Shown: positions 12,629-24,500 of the stretch, piece after piece
Layout: every line of letters begins with the position of its first letter
How positions within the stretch are numbered: position 1 is the first letter of the stretch
Assembly: GCA_022496205.1 (NCBI GenBank)
Contig: WTXD01000005.1
Coordinates: 310,001 to 374,000, forward strand
DNA: 64,000 nucleotides
Origin: Gloeopeniophorella convolvens
Lineage: Eukaryota > Basidiomycota > Agaricomycetes > Russulales
Reading direction: 5' to 3'
Notes under the pieces: generated by a model
Databases searched by the model: none
What the model was told of the DNA's origin: nothing
Seen by the model: only the letters and a program-made list of their open reading frames with translations
Made by a program: the position numbers and the translations under genes

Positions 12629-15300
12629 ATGGGTGCCTCACATTCCTACGTGTCCGACCCGCACGCCTTCGCGAGCGAGGTGCACGACAAGAGCGCAGAC
12701 TCGAGCAGCTGGAAGGCATACGACTATGTCATTGTCGGCGGAGGTGCGCACGCCGCTTGTCCTTCTCTCCACGCCGCCGCTCACACGCCCACGCGCGCGC
12801 AGGCACCGCCGGCTCGGTGCTCGCGTCCCGCCTGTCGGAGGACCCAAACGTGTCGGTGTTGCTCATCGAAGCCGGGACCAGGTGCGCGCCGTGCTCGGCT
12901 CCCGTGCGCGCTGGCGCTGATGCCGACACTTTCCCGCGCAGCCACGAGAAGGCGTTCATGACGCAGATTCCACTCGCATGGCCGAAGCTCCTCAAGACGG
13001 CGGTGGACTGGGACTACAAGACTGTGTGCGTGTCTGCGCCCTCCTTTGCGCCGGGGCGCGCGCTGACTTTGTGGTGCGCGCACAGGACCCAGACGCGCGC
13101 GGGAAACCGCCTGCACACTGTGCCGCGCGGCAAGGTTCTTGGCGGCTCGAGGTGCGTCGCGCGCAGCGCTCGGGCATGCATGCTCGGCTCCGCGCTGACG
13201 CGGTGTACTTAGCGCGATCAACGCGTTGATCTACCAACATTGTTCGCCGGAGGGTGCGTTTCCCGCCGTGTTCTTGCGCGTCGCTGCCAGGCGCCTCACG
13301 TTATATGACGTGGCCTCTCAGACTTCGATGAGTGGGAACGTATGGGCGCCGTGGGATGGGGATACAAGGATCTGCATCCGTGAGCGCTGAGCGAGCCGCC
13401 GCTCGTGCGACGCGCTGACGCGCTGGGCTACGAAGGTACCTCATCAAGTCCGAGCTGTTCGCGCCGCATGCGGACCACTCTGGTGTTGTTGCCACGGAGC
13501 ACGGCTCTGGTGGACTGTGGAAGACGGGCTATGTCGACGCTGTGGTATGTGCTAGCTTCGTCCTGACGACATCTTGCCATGCTGACGGGTGCGACATGTA
13601 GCCAATCCATAAGCTCTTCCTCAATGCGTCCGAGGAGCTCGGTGTGCCGCGCATCCAGTGAGCCACCCGAGCCCGTCTGCCTCGAGGTGTAGTTGACCAC
13701 GGCCACAGCGACTTCAACACATCGCGCGGCCACATCGGCGCCTCGACCTTCCTCTCCATCACGGACAAGGGAAAACGTGCGTCTCGCCCTACCCCGTGCC
13801 CCCCGCCCGGCGGACTCACCCGCGCACCAGGTAACTCGACGGCGGTCGCGTACCTCCCGCCCAGCGTGCTCAAACGCCCGAACCTCACCGTCGCGGTAAC
13901 CACCATCGTCGAGCGCATCCTGTTCGACGAGTCGGGCGCCGAGCCGCGCGCGGTCGGCGTCGAGGTGTCCCAGTCCGCGACGGGCGCCAAGTTCCGCGTC
14001 CGCGCGGTGCGCGAGGTCATCCTCAGCGCGGGCACCGTCGCGTCACCGCACCTGCTGCTCGTGTCCGGCGTCGGCGACAAGCCCGCGCTCGAGAAGCTCG
14101 GCATCAAGGTCGTGCAGGATCTGCCGCACGTCGGGCGAACTACTACGACGTGCGTGGCCGCGCGCGGTTGAGCGTGCTGCGTGTGCTGATGGTGGGCGTG
14201 GCGGCGCGCAGCACCTCTCGTCCGGCCCCGTCTGCATCCGCGGGAAAGGCCCCGGCTACACGCTCGACTTCCTGAACTCGCCCGTGCAGGCGGTCCTTGC
14301 GCTCGTCAAGTGGCTCGCATTCAGCACGGGCCCCATGACGGGCCTCACCGCGCCCGGCGCGGCCTTCATCCGCGTCGACGACCCCAAGTGCGTTCGCCGG
14401 CCCGCCCGCCCCGTGTATGCGCTGACCCCGTGCGCGCAGGATCCCGCCGGAGCCGTCTGCGGCGCCTGCAGCGGCGAACGCGACCGGGCCCAACACGCCC
14501 GACCTCGAGATCGTCTGGTTTCCGCTCGTCATCGGCGGGTTCGATGTGCAGATCCCGCCGGGCATCTACGGCGCGACGCTCGTGAGTCCCCTGCGCGCGC
14601 ACACGCCCGCGTCCGCACGCTGAGCCGCGCACAGGGCCCCGTCTTGCTCAAGCCTAAGAGCAGCGGCACGATCACCCTCGCGTCGCAGAGCATCTACGAC
14701 CCGCCCGTGATCGATCCCAAGTGCGTCGCTTGTTCCCATTTGCCCGCCCGCGCGCTGACGCGCCCGCCCGCAGCTACTTCGCGGACGACAACGACATGGC
14801 GGTCCTCGTACGCGGGGTGCGCTTTGCGCAGCGCCTCGGCCGCTCGCGCGCCTTTGCGGGCGTGCTCGAGCCCCGCGCGGACTCGACCGACCCCAAGGAC
14901 CTGTTCTACATGGGCGACGCCGACCCTGCCCGCGTGCGTCTCCCTGCGCGCGCCCTCTGCGCGCCCCGCTGACACGGACGCGTGTGCAGATCACGGACGA
15001 GGAGATCAAGGATTACATCCGCGCCCACTGCAGCGCTGCGTTCCACCCCGTGCGTCGCCCCGCGCGCTCAATGGCGAGCATTGGCTGACATGCGCGCGTG
15101 TGTGGCAGACCTCGACCGCGCGCATCGCCGCGTCGCCCGCGGAGGGCGTCGTCGACGCGCGCCTGCGCGTCTTTGGCGTGCGCGGGCTGCGCGTCGTCGA
15201 CGCGTCTGTGTTCCCAAACCAGATCTCGGGGCACCCTGTCGCGCCCGTCGTCGCGATCGCCGAGCGCGCGGTGGACCTTATCAAGGCGGACGCCGCGTAG
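12629..15300 (+). CDS. GMC oxidoreductase (choline dehydrogenase/alcohol oxidase-like), 16 exons
   Basis: FAD-dependent alcohol oxidoreductase without a signal peptide (MGASHSYVSDPHAF...), so probably intracellular, unlike the GMC gene at 2877. Sixteen exons rebuild about 603 aa: 12629-12743, 12803-12881, 12942-13025, 13086-13151, 13213-13253, 13322-13379, 13436-13544, 13602-13657, 13709-13776, 13831-14149, 14212-14387, 14440-14581, 14635-14720, 14774-14933, 14990-15049 and 15109-15300. Motifs: [80 protein letters not shown], then FHPTSTARIA and GHPVAPVVAIAERAV carrying the catalytic histidines. The frame is broken once at 14137-14140: GGGCGAACTACTACGAC reads RTTT, while one more A gives RNYYD, which then joins in frame to HLSSGP. 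This is best explained as a missing base in an A run. Substrate unknown. Confidence 0.9.
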
Positions 15301-16401
15301 GTATGATATATACCCCCTGCCCCCCTGCATCATCTATGCCGCTCTTTGCATCCGTGATATATCTTGTTACCCTGTGTTTTTCCGGTCTATACCTGCCTGC
15401 CGCCCCGACTCTCCTTGCTTGCCTTCGTATCTGATACAATACTCCGGTTGCCCTGCACCCGGCCCAAAAGCGCATCGTATATCCAGTGCCCAGTAGCGCG
15501 CCCCACCGCTTGCTCATCTAGACATCCACAATCAACAATGACCATTATCTCTGCGCCCCTCCGCCATGTGCACGATGATTCGAATCAACGTCACCCGCGC
15601 CCTCGAAAACGCTTTACCCTGCCCCCGATATATACCGCAGGCACTGCGCTGCTTCTTGCTCCCTTTCGGTTTCATTCAGCACTCGAGGCCCAGGGTCATA
15701 AGAACGTGCGTGATCTGGAAACGGCGGCGCGACCGCGCCCCCTGCATCTTTCGCGCGGCGATACACCGTTCCGAGTCGAGTCCGACACCGGCACCAGGCC
15801 GGGGAATATCGACTTGTATGCAGTACTCTGTACGGCAAGTAAAATTATGAGGGTGCAAGGCAAGCATCCGTCTGTTCGTCCGATCGCATCACCAGATCCG
15901 GGGCTCGGCACGGCACGTCGCACGCCCGCATGGGGCACGTTGCCCTCCCCCCACGTGCACGGCGCAGAAACATGGCAGCGAGCACTGGGTGCACCTGCGC
16001 GGGCAGCGCAATTAACGTTGTATAAGTAAGTATTGAACGTCGAACCAACGAATGTCGTTGAATGGCTGATTAGCGTGCTCGTGCGCAGAGAGAAGGCGCG
16101 CACGGGCCAATCAGCGCGCGCGGTGCAGTGTGGTGCGGAGAGACAGAAGGGAATTGGGGGACAGTCACTGGTGGCCAAGGTGACTAACTGAATCGCGCGC
16201 ACCCCTGCCGGTCGGACGTGTAATCGCACCCCGCTGCGCGACCCGAACGCTCGCCCTCGCTCTCACGCTCCATCAACCCCAGAGACTCCCCGGAAAAACC
16301 CGATATCCATAGAGCGACGATGTGCGGTCCAGCGGCAGATACTAAGTAAACAAGAGATCGATGTGGCATAGGGGCCCCGGCCCGTCCGGCGCACGCGCCG
16401 C
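15301..16401. other. Intergenic between convergent GMC and kelch genes
   Basis: About 1.1 kb between the stop of the GMC gene and the stop of the minus-strand kelch gene. It holds both 3' ends. Frames such as 15364-16029 on the plus strand lack motifs and are not supported. Confidence 0.4.
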
Positions 16402-18132
16402 TCACTGCGCGTCGATGCTGAAGCTCGTCACCTGCGGGAGGTATGCGGCAGCGGCGAGGTCGAGCACGTACACCTCCTCAAAGACGTCGTGCCCGTTGAA
16501 CCCGCCAAAGACGAAGAGCCGCGAGTCCGTGACGAGCGACGCGTGGTACCCGCGCGGGGACGGGGCGCGCCCGAGCGTCGCGCGGGGCTCGTACTGCAGC
16601 GACACTGCGGCGCGTGCATGTTAGGGCACGGAGCGGGCTAGAATGGCGGGGGCAGGCGCACCGAGGTTGAAGAGCAGCAGCTCCGGCGTGTACTCGGACC
16701 CGTCGTGCCCGCCCGAGATGAAGAGGTACGACCCGACCTGCGCAGACGAGTGCGACAGGCGGCGGTGCAGCGTGTCGGGCTTGACCTGCGTCCACACGAG
16801 CGAGTCTGCACATGTGTATCGTCAGCACGCAGCCCGCCGGCCGCGCGGCGCCCGCACGCACCGAGGTTGAGACACCATATGTCGTGGAAGCACTCGCGCC
16901 CGTCGCTCCCGCCGACGATGACCATCACGTTCTGCACGAGGTTCGCAGTGTGGTACCCGCGCGGCGCAGGGCGCTTGCGCCCGTTGACCGGCACGTGCTC
17001 CCAGCGCACCTTGTCGAGCGCCCCGCCGACATCAAGCGTCCACACGTCGTTGAGGGCCTGCATGCCGTTCCCGCCGCCGAATACCCAGATTTTGCCCTGG
17101 TAGAGCACGGTCGTGTGCGCGCGGCGCGGGGGCGGGATGTCCGCGCCGCCGATGATGGGCCGCGTCCAGCGCCGCGTGAGCACGTCGAACACGTGCACGC
17201 TGCTGTAGTATGACGCGCCCTCGCCGCCGCCGAAAATGACGATCTTGCGCCCGACGAGCGTTGCGGAGTGCGCGCGGCACGGCGGGGGCAGGTCGCCCTG
17301 CATTTCGGGGTGTGACCACTGCATCGTCTCTGCGCAGGCCACGTCACACCCGCTGGTCTGCACGGAAGATGTCGATGACGAGGCACGCACCGATATTGAA
17401 GCACCATATGTCCTTGAAGCACCCGCGGTCGTCACACCCGCCAAAGATCCATGCGACGTTATCGACTAGCGTGACGCTGTGCGCGCGGAAGCCGTGCGTC
17501 GGCAGCATACCCCACACGGGCGCCTTGCTCCAGTACATCACGGGCGGCGGTGCAGGCTCGGCGTTGACTGTGTTCGGGAGATGCGGTACCGCGCGCAAGC
17601 GCGGCGCACTGGGGTCTCCCGCGGGCGCGGCAGAGCGTGGTGCAGACTTGGCAGCTGCGGCTGCGAGCGAGGTCGAGCTCGCATTGGCGTTCGGCACGAG
17701 ACGACGGCCGGGCGTGCCCTCGGGGGAGTCGCTCGCGTTCGAGCGGCGCGAGGCAGACTGGGTGCGCGTGCTGCGCGACGAGGCAGCTGGGCGCAGTGTC
17801 GAGGTCGAGGCGGAGAGCGAGCTGCTCGAGGCACTTGGGTACGGCGCGGAGGCGGATCGTGCAGTGTGAGGCGGGGCTGCGTGCACAGGTGGAGTGAGCG
17901 GGCGCTCGTCGGTCGGGAGGGTGAGATCGCGCTTGGCGACAGGCGAGCCGTGCGATGACGGCGCGCGGCGGACGGCGTCCCGTGCGACGGCGCGGGGAAG
18001 CGCTTCGTTGAGGCTCATCTCTGGGATGCTGTCGAGGTTGTCTGGGCCAAAGGGGGAGAAGGTGAGCGGAGAGGGGGAGAGCGGAGTGGAGGGCTCTGCT
18101 GGTGTCAACGACGACGACGAGGGCGAGTCCAT
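16402..18132 (-). CDS. Kelch-repeat (galactose-oxidase-like propeller) protein
   Basis: Beta-propeller protein; fungal kelch proteins of this layout act as scaffolds in polarity, signalling or ubiquitin pathways, but the role of this one is unknown. Four exons (17391-18132, 16862-17329, 16662-16805, 16402-16604) join in frame to 518 aa. The first about 200 residues are Ser/Pro/Ala-rich and probably disordered. Kelch units follow, each with a G-x-H/R-x-A/T-x-S/A core, a paired glycine and a W some residues later: GFRAHSVTLVDNVAWIFGG, CRAHSATLVGRKIVIFGGG, RRAHTTVLYQGKIWVFGGG, RGYHTANLVQNVMVIVGG, LSHSSAQVGSYLFISGG, RGYHASLVTDSRLFVFGG. That makes six blades, enough for a closed propeller. Introns fall at equivalent places within blades (after FNI, NL, NL), suggesting duplication of exon-plus-intron units. 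No frame damage. Confidence 0.9.
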
Positions 18133-20474
18133 AGCCGGTTACCGGTTACCGTGAGACTGTCTTTCCTGTCTGGGGCCGGGTAACAAAGCGATGGTGGCGT
18201 TGGGTGGATGGACGAGCGGCTTGCAGACGCGTTTCCCCCGGATGGACGACTCGGCGGACGCGGTGTGTGCCAGAGCGAGTGGCGCGCGTGGGCATCAGAG
18301 CTGGTCTGTGCGTCTCGCTCGTCCACCCTGTGACCTATCGATGGCCTCCATTCCTGATGCGGGTTCCCGCCTTGCGAATTCTCCTCGGGCGCGCCTCGGC
18401 TTGATCTTGGGTCTTCCACTTCCTGGGCCTGAGGGGCTGAGCGCTGATTCCCCGCCTCATCATCCCACTGCTCCTTGCGCCATACCCTCATTCAACTCTC
18501 GTCCCAATCCAAGGACATGACACGCTCCTGCGAGAAGCCTTCCTTCCGTCGCAACCCGCTCTCTTCTTTCGCCCTTCTTTCCCGCTCAACCCGCGCAGTG
18601 GCGCAGACTCCAGACAGCCCGAGCCACAGACGCCAGCCTTCAAGCTTCACACTGCCCGCCTTAGGCCATACTCGTCGTCGTCGCCGACCGGGTGAACTCC
18701 ACACATCACTGGTCGGACTGAATAGTCCGCATTCTGACTGGGTGCTCGGAGTCGCTCCCTTCCGTGATGGGCGGACCGCGCTGGCCCCAGCTCTCCGCTC
18801 TTTGTATGGGAAAGCAGGGTCCCTGCTGAAACCGTTATGCCCCGGCGGGGCACGTTGAAGCCGGGTGCTTCAATAATTCTATGACGGGATTGTCGTGACT
18901 CTCAGTTCAGCGCTCAGGCCCCGCACGCTTCTGACATTGTGTTGACGCTTCACAGTAACTTCCAAATCAGGTCCTCAATGCTGTCATCTAACGGACGGTT
19001 ACTCGGCTTCTAGTTCGCAGAACGACCGTCTGCATCAACTCCAGTGAGTCAGCTTCTCTCAAAAGAAGTGCTAGTGCTCTTTCACAAGGTTCGTCCAGAG
19101 AACTGGGTCTAGGGTCAAGACGTGCTCCCTGAGGGCTTCCAGCCCACTCATTGGTCGCCCTGCACCATATATTTTGTTGCGCGCCGTGTCGATACTATCG
19201 AGGGGTTTATCTCCGTGCTAAGTAGATATACCGGATTCTGGAAGCCAACCGATCACAAGGCACGCTGTGCGGGTTCCTCTGTAACGATCCACGTTCACCC
19301 CATACTTAATCCTAAGGTCTCTCAGAGGCCGCTCCCGCGATTATCACTTGTTCCTGCGCTCTTCATTCATGTCGTGCATCCGGCCCAAACATACATGTTT
19401 GGAAATTATTCGATCTATCCGTCGGGATACTTATGCGTGGCAAGCGTCGGACATATGTACGTACCCCGGCGCACTTCGGGTTCGTGGCGGCTCGTCGTCC
19501 CTGGGGATTTGTGACCTTGAGGCACGACAATCCGACCGAGTGCCGAGCGAAGAAAGCTTGAGATCAAGGGCTACGGATAACAGGCAGGGCATGGGCACCT
19601 CTGCAGTCGGCCTCGTTGCCGTCTCCGCCCAGTGGGCGGTGTCCAGTGTACGCGAGCCATGCTAGCAGACAAAATGACCAGTGCTAGTGTCAAGAAGTGC
19701 CAACGAGTAAGTACAATGTCATCGAGTTGGCCTGGACGGCGCGGCTGCAAGAATTGAAGCGCCTGCGGGACTGGAGGTGCAGCAGCGACATAATCGATCA
19801 CCTGCTCAAGATAGGCTTACTTAAAATTCAATGAAGTGTATCAATGAAGTGAATAGAAAAAACAAAGGGGGTTTCGATCTTGTGGAGGCCGGGGACCGGG
19901 CCTGCGGCGCGGGGCGGCGTGAGTGGCCGTGTTGCAGGCCGGCCGTAACCGCAACGACGACCGCCCGGGGCAGTACGCATATTTTTTGACTCATAGGCGC
20001 CGTGCCTCGCAAAGTTTTCCGCTATCTGACAACCCCCGCTCTGACTTGTCACATCCACGCCATCTCGCGCGCAAGCACAGATTTGGGCGCCCCCCCTGCT
20101 CTGACTACGTAGAAGCGGTGCTAAGGCTAACTTGGCGGGCGGCGGGAAAGTGTTGACGAGGCACCGGAACATCCAGTTGACGCGTCTGATGCGGACTGAT
20201 GCGACGCGCGCCATGCGTACGTGCACATGAACAGAACTGGAACCCAGACGAGGTCTGCAGGATCTAGATCTCGTCTGCTATCGCTGCCCGCGCTCGATTG
20301 CAGTCGATTACCGAACGCCTGCGTGCCGGTCCGCACACAGGGACCGCCAGCGTTTGATCTCCTCCACAGCTTCTTTCCCTCCAGGCTTCGCCTCGAAATA
20401 TAAGCTGGCTCCTGGTGACCCGGCACTCCGAACCTGTTGTATTACTCCTCTCCGCCTATTGACCTTGCCACCCG
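18133..20474. other. Divergent intergenic region kelch / UbiA, about 2.3 kb
   Basis: No supportable gene. The first few hundred bases are the kelch promoter side, and pyrimidine-rich stretches occur at 18480-18660 and 20380-20520. A short direct repeat (TCAATGAAGTG twice) lies near 19830-19855. Confidence 0.4.
20398..20404 (+). promoter_or_regulatory. TATA-like element upstream of the UbiA gene
   Basis: ATATAAG about 75 bases upstream of the chosen ATG (20475), in an otherwise GC-rich stretch and followed by a C/T-rich tract. The position fits a fungal core promoter; this is an inference from spacing and sequence only. Confidence 0.35.
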
Positions 20475-21567
20475 ATGATGTCCTCTGCCGCCGTTTCCTT
20501 TCCTGCCTTTGGTCATTACCCCTCCATCCACCTACCACGGGGCCTGGTCTCCCAGGTGTCATGGCCCCTTGACGACTACCCGCGGATTTTGTATCTCTTC
20601 ACTCGCTCAGATCTCAAGACTATCCTCCTACCCACAGTGCGTATCCCGTCGCATCATCTCCCCTCTTCGCTTGCTCACCCCGTCTAAGACCGTATTCGCG
20701 TACCTCGCGGCACCCAATGCAACACCAGATCGCATGCTGTGTGCGATCTTCTGGACATGGCTTCATCTCCTCCAGTTCTGCGTATCCAATCAAAGCATGG
20801 ACCCCGAAGAGGACGCGTCGAACAAGCCGTGGCGGCCAATCCCATCGCGCCTGATCACCGTCGCCGATGCGCGCGTCTTGCGCTGGCTCCTCCTCCCCAT
20901 CTGCTTCGCTTTCTCAATATATCTCGAGGTACAATGGCAGGGCATCGCGCTCGCCGCCGCCTTCCTCGCACACAATGAACTCGGCTTCCACTCACATTGG
21001 CTCATGCGCAACGTCTGCAACGCATGGGGCTACGCCTGCTTTAACGCTGGTGCCGCAGCGATCGCAACCGGTACGTCCCTGCCCGTCGATACCCCACCGC
21101 ATGTGTGCTCATATCCGAGCGCGCAGGCCACTATGCACCGACGCCACGCACAGCCATCTCGTTCGCAGTGAACGCTCTCATCATCCTCTCGACGATCCAC
21201 GCGCAGGACTTCCGCGACGAGGTCGGCGACAAGCTCGCGGGGCGCCAGACCATCCCGATCGTGTGGCCGCAGGCGAGCCGCGCGGGTATCCTCGTCCTCC
21301 TCGTAACGTGGTCGCTCGGCCTCTCGTGGGCATGCACGCTCTCGCACGCCGTCGCGATCCCGTTCTGCGCATGGGCCGTCTTCGTCGGCCTCCGCTTCTA
21401 CACGAAGCGCACGGCCGACGCGGACTGCCGGTCGTACCGCTACTACAACGTGCGTGTGCTTCTTCCCGCCTTTCCGCCCCTGACTGACAGCCGGCGCGCA
21501 GATCTGGCTCGCTACTGCGCAGGTCGTGCACGTCCCTGTGATTGCTGCGATGCTCTCCTGCCCATAA
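20475..21567 (+). CDS. UbiA-family aromatic prenyltransferase-like membrane protein
   Basis: UbiA enzymes are integral membrane proteins that transfer or rearrange prenyl diphosphates using two Asp-rich Mg-binding motifs. Four exons (20475-20636, 20689-21070, 21127-21449, 21502-21567) join in frame to 310 aa with no damage. The first Asp-rich motif is NQSMDPEEDASNKPWRP (N-x3-D-x3-D), followed by the K-P-W-R-P typical of the family. The second is DFRDEVGDKLAGRQTIP (D-x2-D-x3-D followed by the usual G-R-x-T-x-P). Hydrophobic helices surround them (for example LLLPICFAFSIYL, GIALAAAFLAH, ILVLLVTWSLGLSWACTL, IWLATAQVVHVPVIAAML). The start is the first of two adjacent ATGs and gives MMSSAAVSF. Substrates could be an aromatic acceptor, or the protein may be of the UbiA-type terpene cyclase group; the sequence alone does not decide. 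Confidence 0.9.
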
Positions 21568-24500
21568 CACACCCACCTGCCCGCCCGCGGCCGGTGGTGC
21601 ACGACGCCGAGAGCGCCGCACGTAAACCCACCGGCCGTCTTCCCATGCGCGCGCGCGCTCGCATCCCCATTTGCGCCACTGCGCCCACGCCCCGCAGCGC
21701 CGCGTGCCCCCTCCGACCCCCCGCGCACGCCACTGACGACGGCAGCTACCGCTGCGCTCACGCACGTGTATTACTGTACCATTGCCTACCCACCCACCCG
21801 ACCGGTTCTTGCATAGTCTCCCTCGCGGCGCGCCGCGACGCACTTACTACTTACTACCCAAAGGATGTTGTAATATCACCTACCTGACTTATTGAATCAA
21901 CGAACACCTTCACACAATCGCACGGCTAATTGGACGCGATTGATCAGGCGCCAGCGAGCGCTGATCGGTGCCAGGCAGTAGTAATCGTGTCAGCCTTCTT
22001 CGTCGTCATCGAGTTTGAAAGCTGGCATATCGCAACTCATCTCCATCTGATGGTGCCGTGCTACTGTGCATATAGTCATTCTCGTATAGTGACCGGTACG
22101 TGACCCAACTGAGTCGAGCCCGCCGGACGACTGTCAACCTGTCAGCCTTCTTCCTCTGCGCTGGCACGTGCTTGGGCCCGCCTCCGGATCCCTCAGATAT
22201 GATCTTGTGGCGCAGACCCCGATTCGCAGACTGCTGCAGTGCCTGGACCTTGCCATCGAGGCCCCTCGGACAAGGCCACAGTTGGCATTGGACAGGCAGC
22301 ATTCGGACAAGCAGTCAGCAGCACGAGTCGAGTCCGATCGCGGCGATGGTATTGGTGCGGCGATACCAGGACCGCCGCCGCCCAGGCGCCAATCCAGCAT
22401 CCGCCCAGTCAATTTTGGCAAGAGGCCTGTTGCAGGTGTCTGTCAGATGCCTGTACATGTCTTCTATCCTATCTCTCCTGGCGCGCCATTGGCCACTGCG
22501 CCTTCAGATCATCGAGTGTCAAATTTGCCAGTTAGAACGCCGGGGGTGCGGACCCGACCCGCCATGTACTATCTCGAAGCTGATTTGATCGTTGATCGTA
22601 GCGCAACGCAGCCAGTGTGCGATGTGCGTTGCCCAGATGCTGCGTTGTTCAATGCTTGATTGAGCACTCGCCGCGGCGGGCGGCGGTCGGTCGGTCGGTC
22701 GGTCGGACTCGGAACTCGGACGTCCGACTCGGCCTTGCGCGCGCCTTACCCGCGCTGCGCCGCCTCGAGGTCTCGCAGGCGGAATGAACATGGCAGGCCC
22801 CAGCGACATCGATGGGCGCCGCGCGCCCACACGCCGACCAAACGAGACTAGCGCGAGCGCTATCGGCCATGCACCGGCACGCGGCACGCGGCGCCACTGC
22901 CATCGCCCGCGGCTCTGCGATACGAAGCTGCGCGCCACACTGAGGCTGCCACTAGCTGATCCGCTACCAGCCTTCCGACCCGCCGAGCTGTGCGGTGCAC
23001 TGCGCGCCGCTCGCTACGAGTCGCCCGAGCGCCCACCAGCATCGGCACTATGTAAGTACCACTCGTTTAACGTATACACGCGCGCTGGGCCAAACCAGAG
23101 TCGTCGGCACCCGACGCATGATGGGCGCTGAGCGGGCTGCAGCTCCGCCGGGCGCGCCGCCGTCGTCGTCGGCTGCTCTGCGAAGCAGTGGGGCATCTCG
23201 ACGTGACGCGTGACGTCATTCTGTCATGGCGGCGTGCTGTATGGCGCTCGAGTCGAGCCTCGTGTCGAGATCGGAGGCTGACATGAACATGCGCTGACAG
23301 ACGCTGCCGCCGCCTTTGCGCTCTGCCGTCGAGTCTCGACCGGAGTCCGCTGCTGCTCTCCAATCTCCATAGGCTGACTGTTGCTGTCGTACCGGTCCGC
23401 TCAGGCTGGCCTCTAGTAGGAACAGACTGTGGGTAGCTCGGAACACGGGACGTCCAAAAACTGGGACTCGCACGCTGATTCTACTAGGGAGGCTGTCAGT
23501 GTTGTCTGCTAATTCATCTCCCGAGCAAGCTGTCTCTTCCGATTCTTCGGCTTCTTGATTCCGCGCGCTCTGGCAGCACATGGTCAGTGCGTATCTAGAC
23601 TATTTCGTGTGCGCCTGCAAGTCGGGTGGCAGGGTGGGGTCCCGTATGTTTGATGGAAACGATGTTCCCGTGCGCGGCCGCGCCGTCTCAGGCCCAGTGC
23701 TATGTTTGCTTATCACGAGCCAGCTAGGCATCAGGTTCTAGCCGGGCACTTTCCAACAGAATTCAGGTCCCAAATGGGTGGCAGGAGATAGGATGTTGCC
23801 TGATGCTGCCCGATCGCAGAGGTTGGGGTGGGCCTGTGTTGGCCTGTCTCTGGAGGGCTGTCGTGTAGACAGGTACGGCAATAGCTGATGCATGCATTTG
23901 ACCTACGTGACACCTATCGACACCCGCTGTTGTTTGGCAGGTATGTACCCGACGTGCCCTCGATAGGCACGCATGTAGTGACTAGGCTCGTACCTCGAAT
24001 GCGACGTCGGTTCGATCGTATAGCACCTACATGTTGCAAGCAGCGTTCAGAAGCTTGGGTGACATGGGTGACGTCGATCGCGCTGGGCTCTCCGACGATA
24101 CGCGAGGGGATGTCGCCGATATTCTCGACGGAACCAAGAGGTAGGTGGTACATCATTCTACCTTTCGGGGTAGGAGCACGAGGCCCGGCACACCGCCAAT
24201 CTACTCAACTCCATGACAACTGCAACTACACGGAGGCAAAGGCGGATATATGGCGACCAGGCCCTCCTCATCCGACGTGCGCGACTAGCGTGCAGTCTTT
24301 TGTAGGCTGCGTTGCTCAGCTCGGCTCGTCGTCCATACGGAGGTCTCACCTCAGGACTTTGTGGAGGCACAACACTGTTCCTGGAGGGCCTCCAGATTCC
24401 AGGGACTAGAAAAGTTCGAAAGGTACGCAACGTCTGTAAGTTGTACGGCGGGTCAATGCTTAACAAGAAAAATCAAAGTATCAGATGGAAATAAATGACA

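Noticed and set aside
14566..15009. Long antisense frames over the second GMC gene
   Set aside because: High-GC codon bias produces long minus-strand frames over real plus-strand exons; they have no own signals.
15364..16029. Plus-strand 221-codon frame between the GMC and kelch genes
   Set aside because: It starts in the GMC 3' flank, has no motif, is Arg/Pro/Thr-rich from GC-rich composition, and overlaps competing minus-strand frames.
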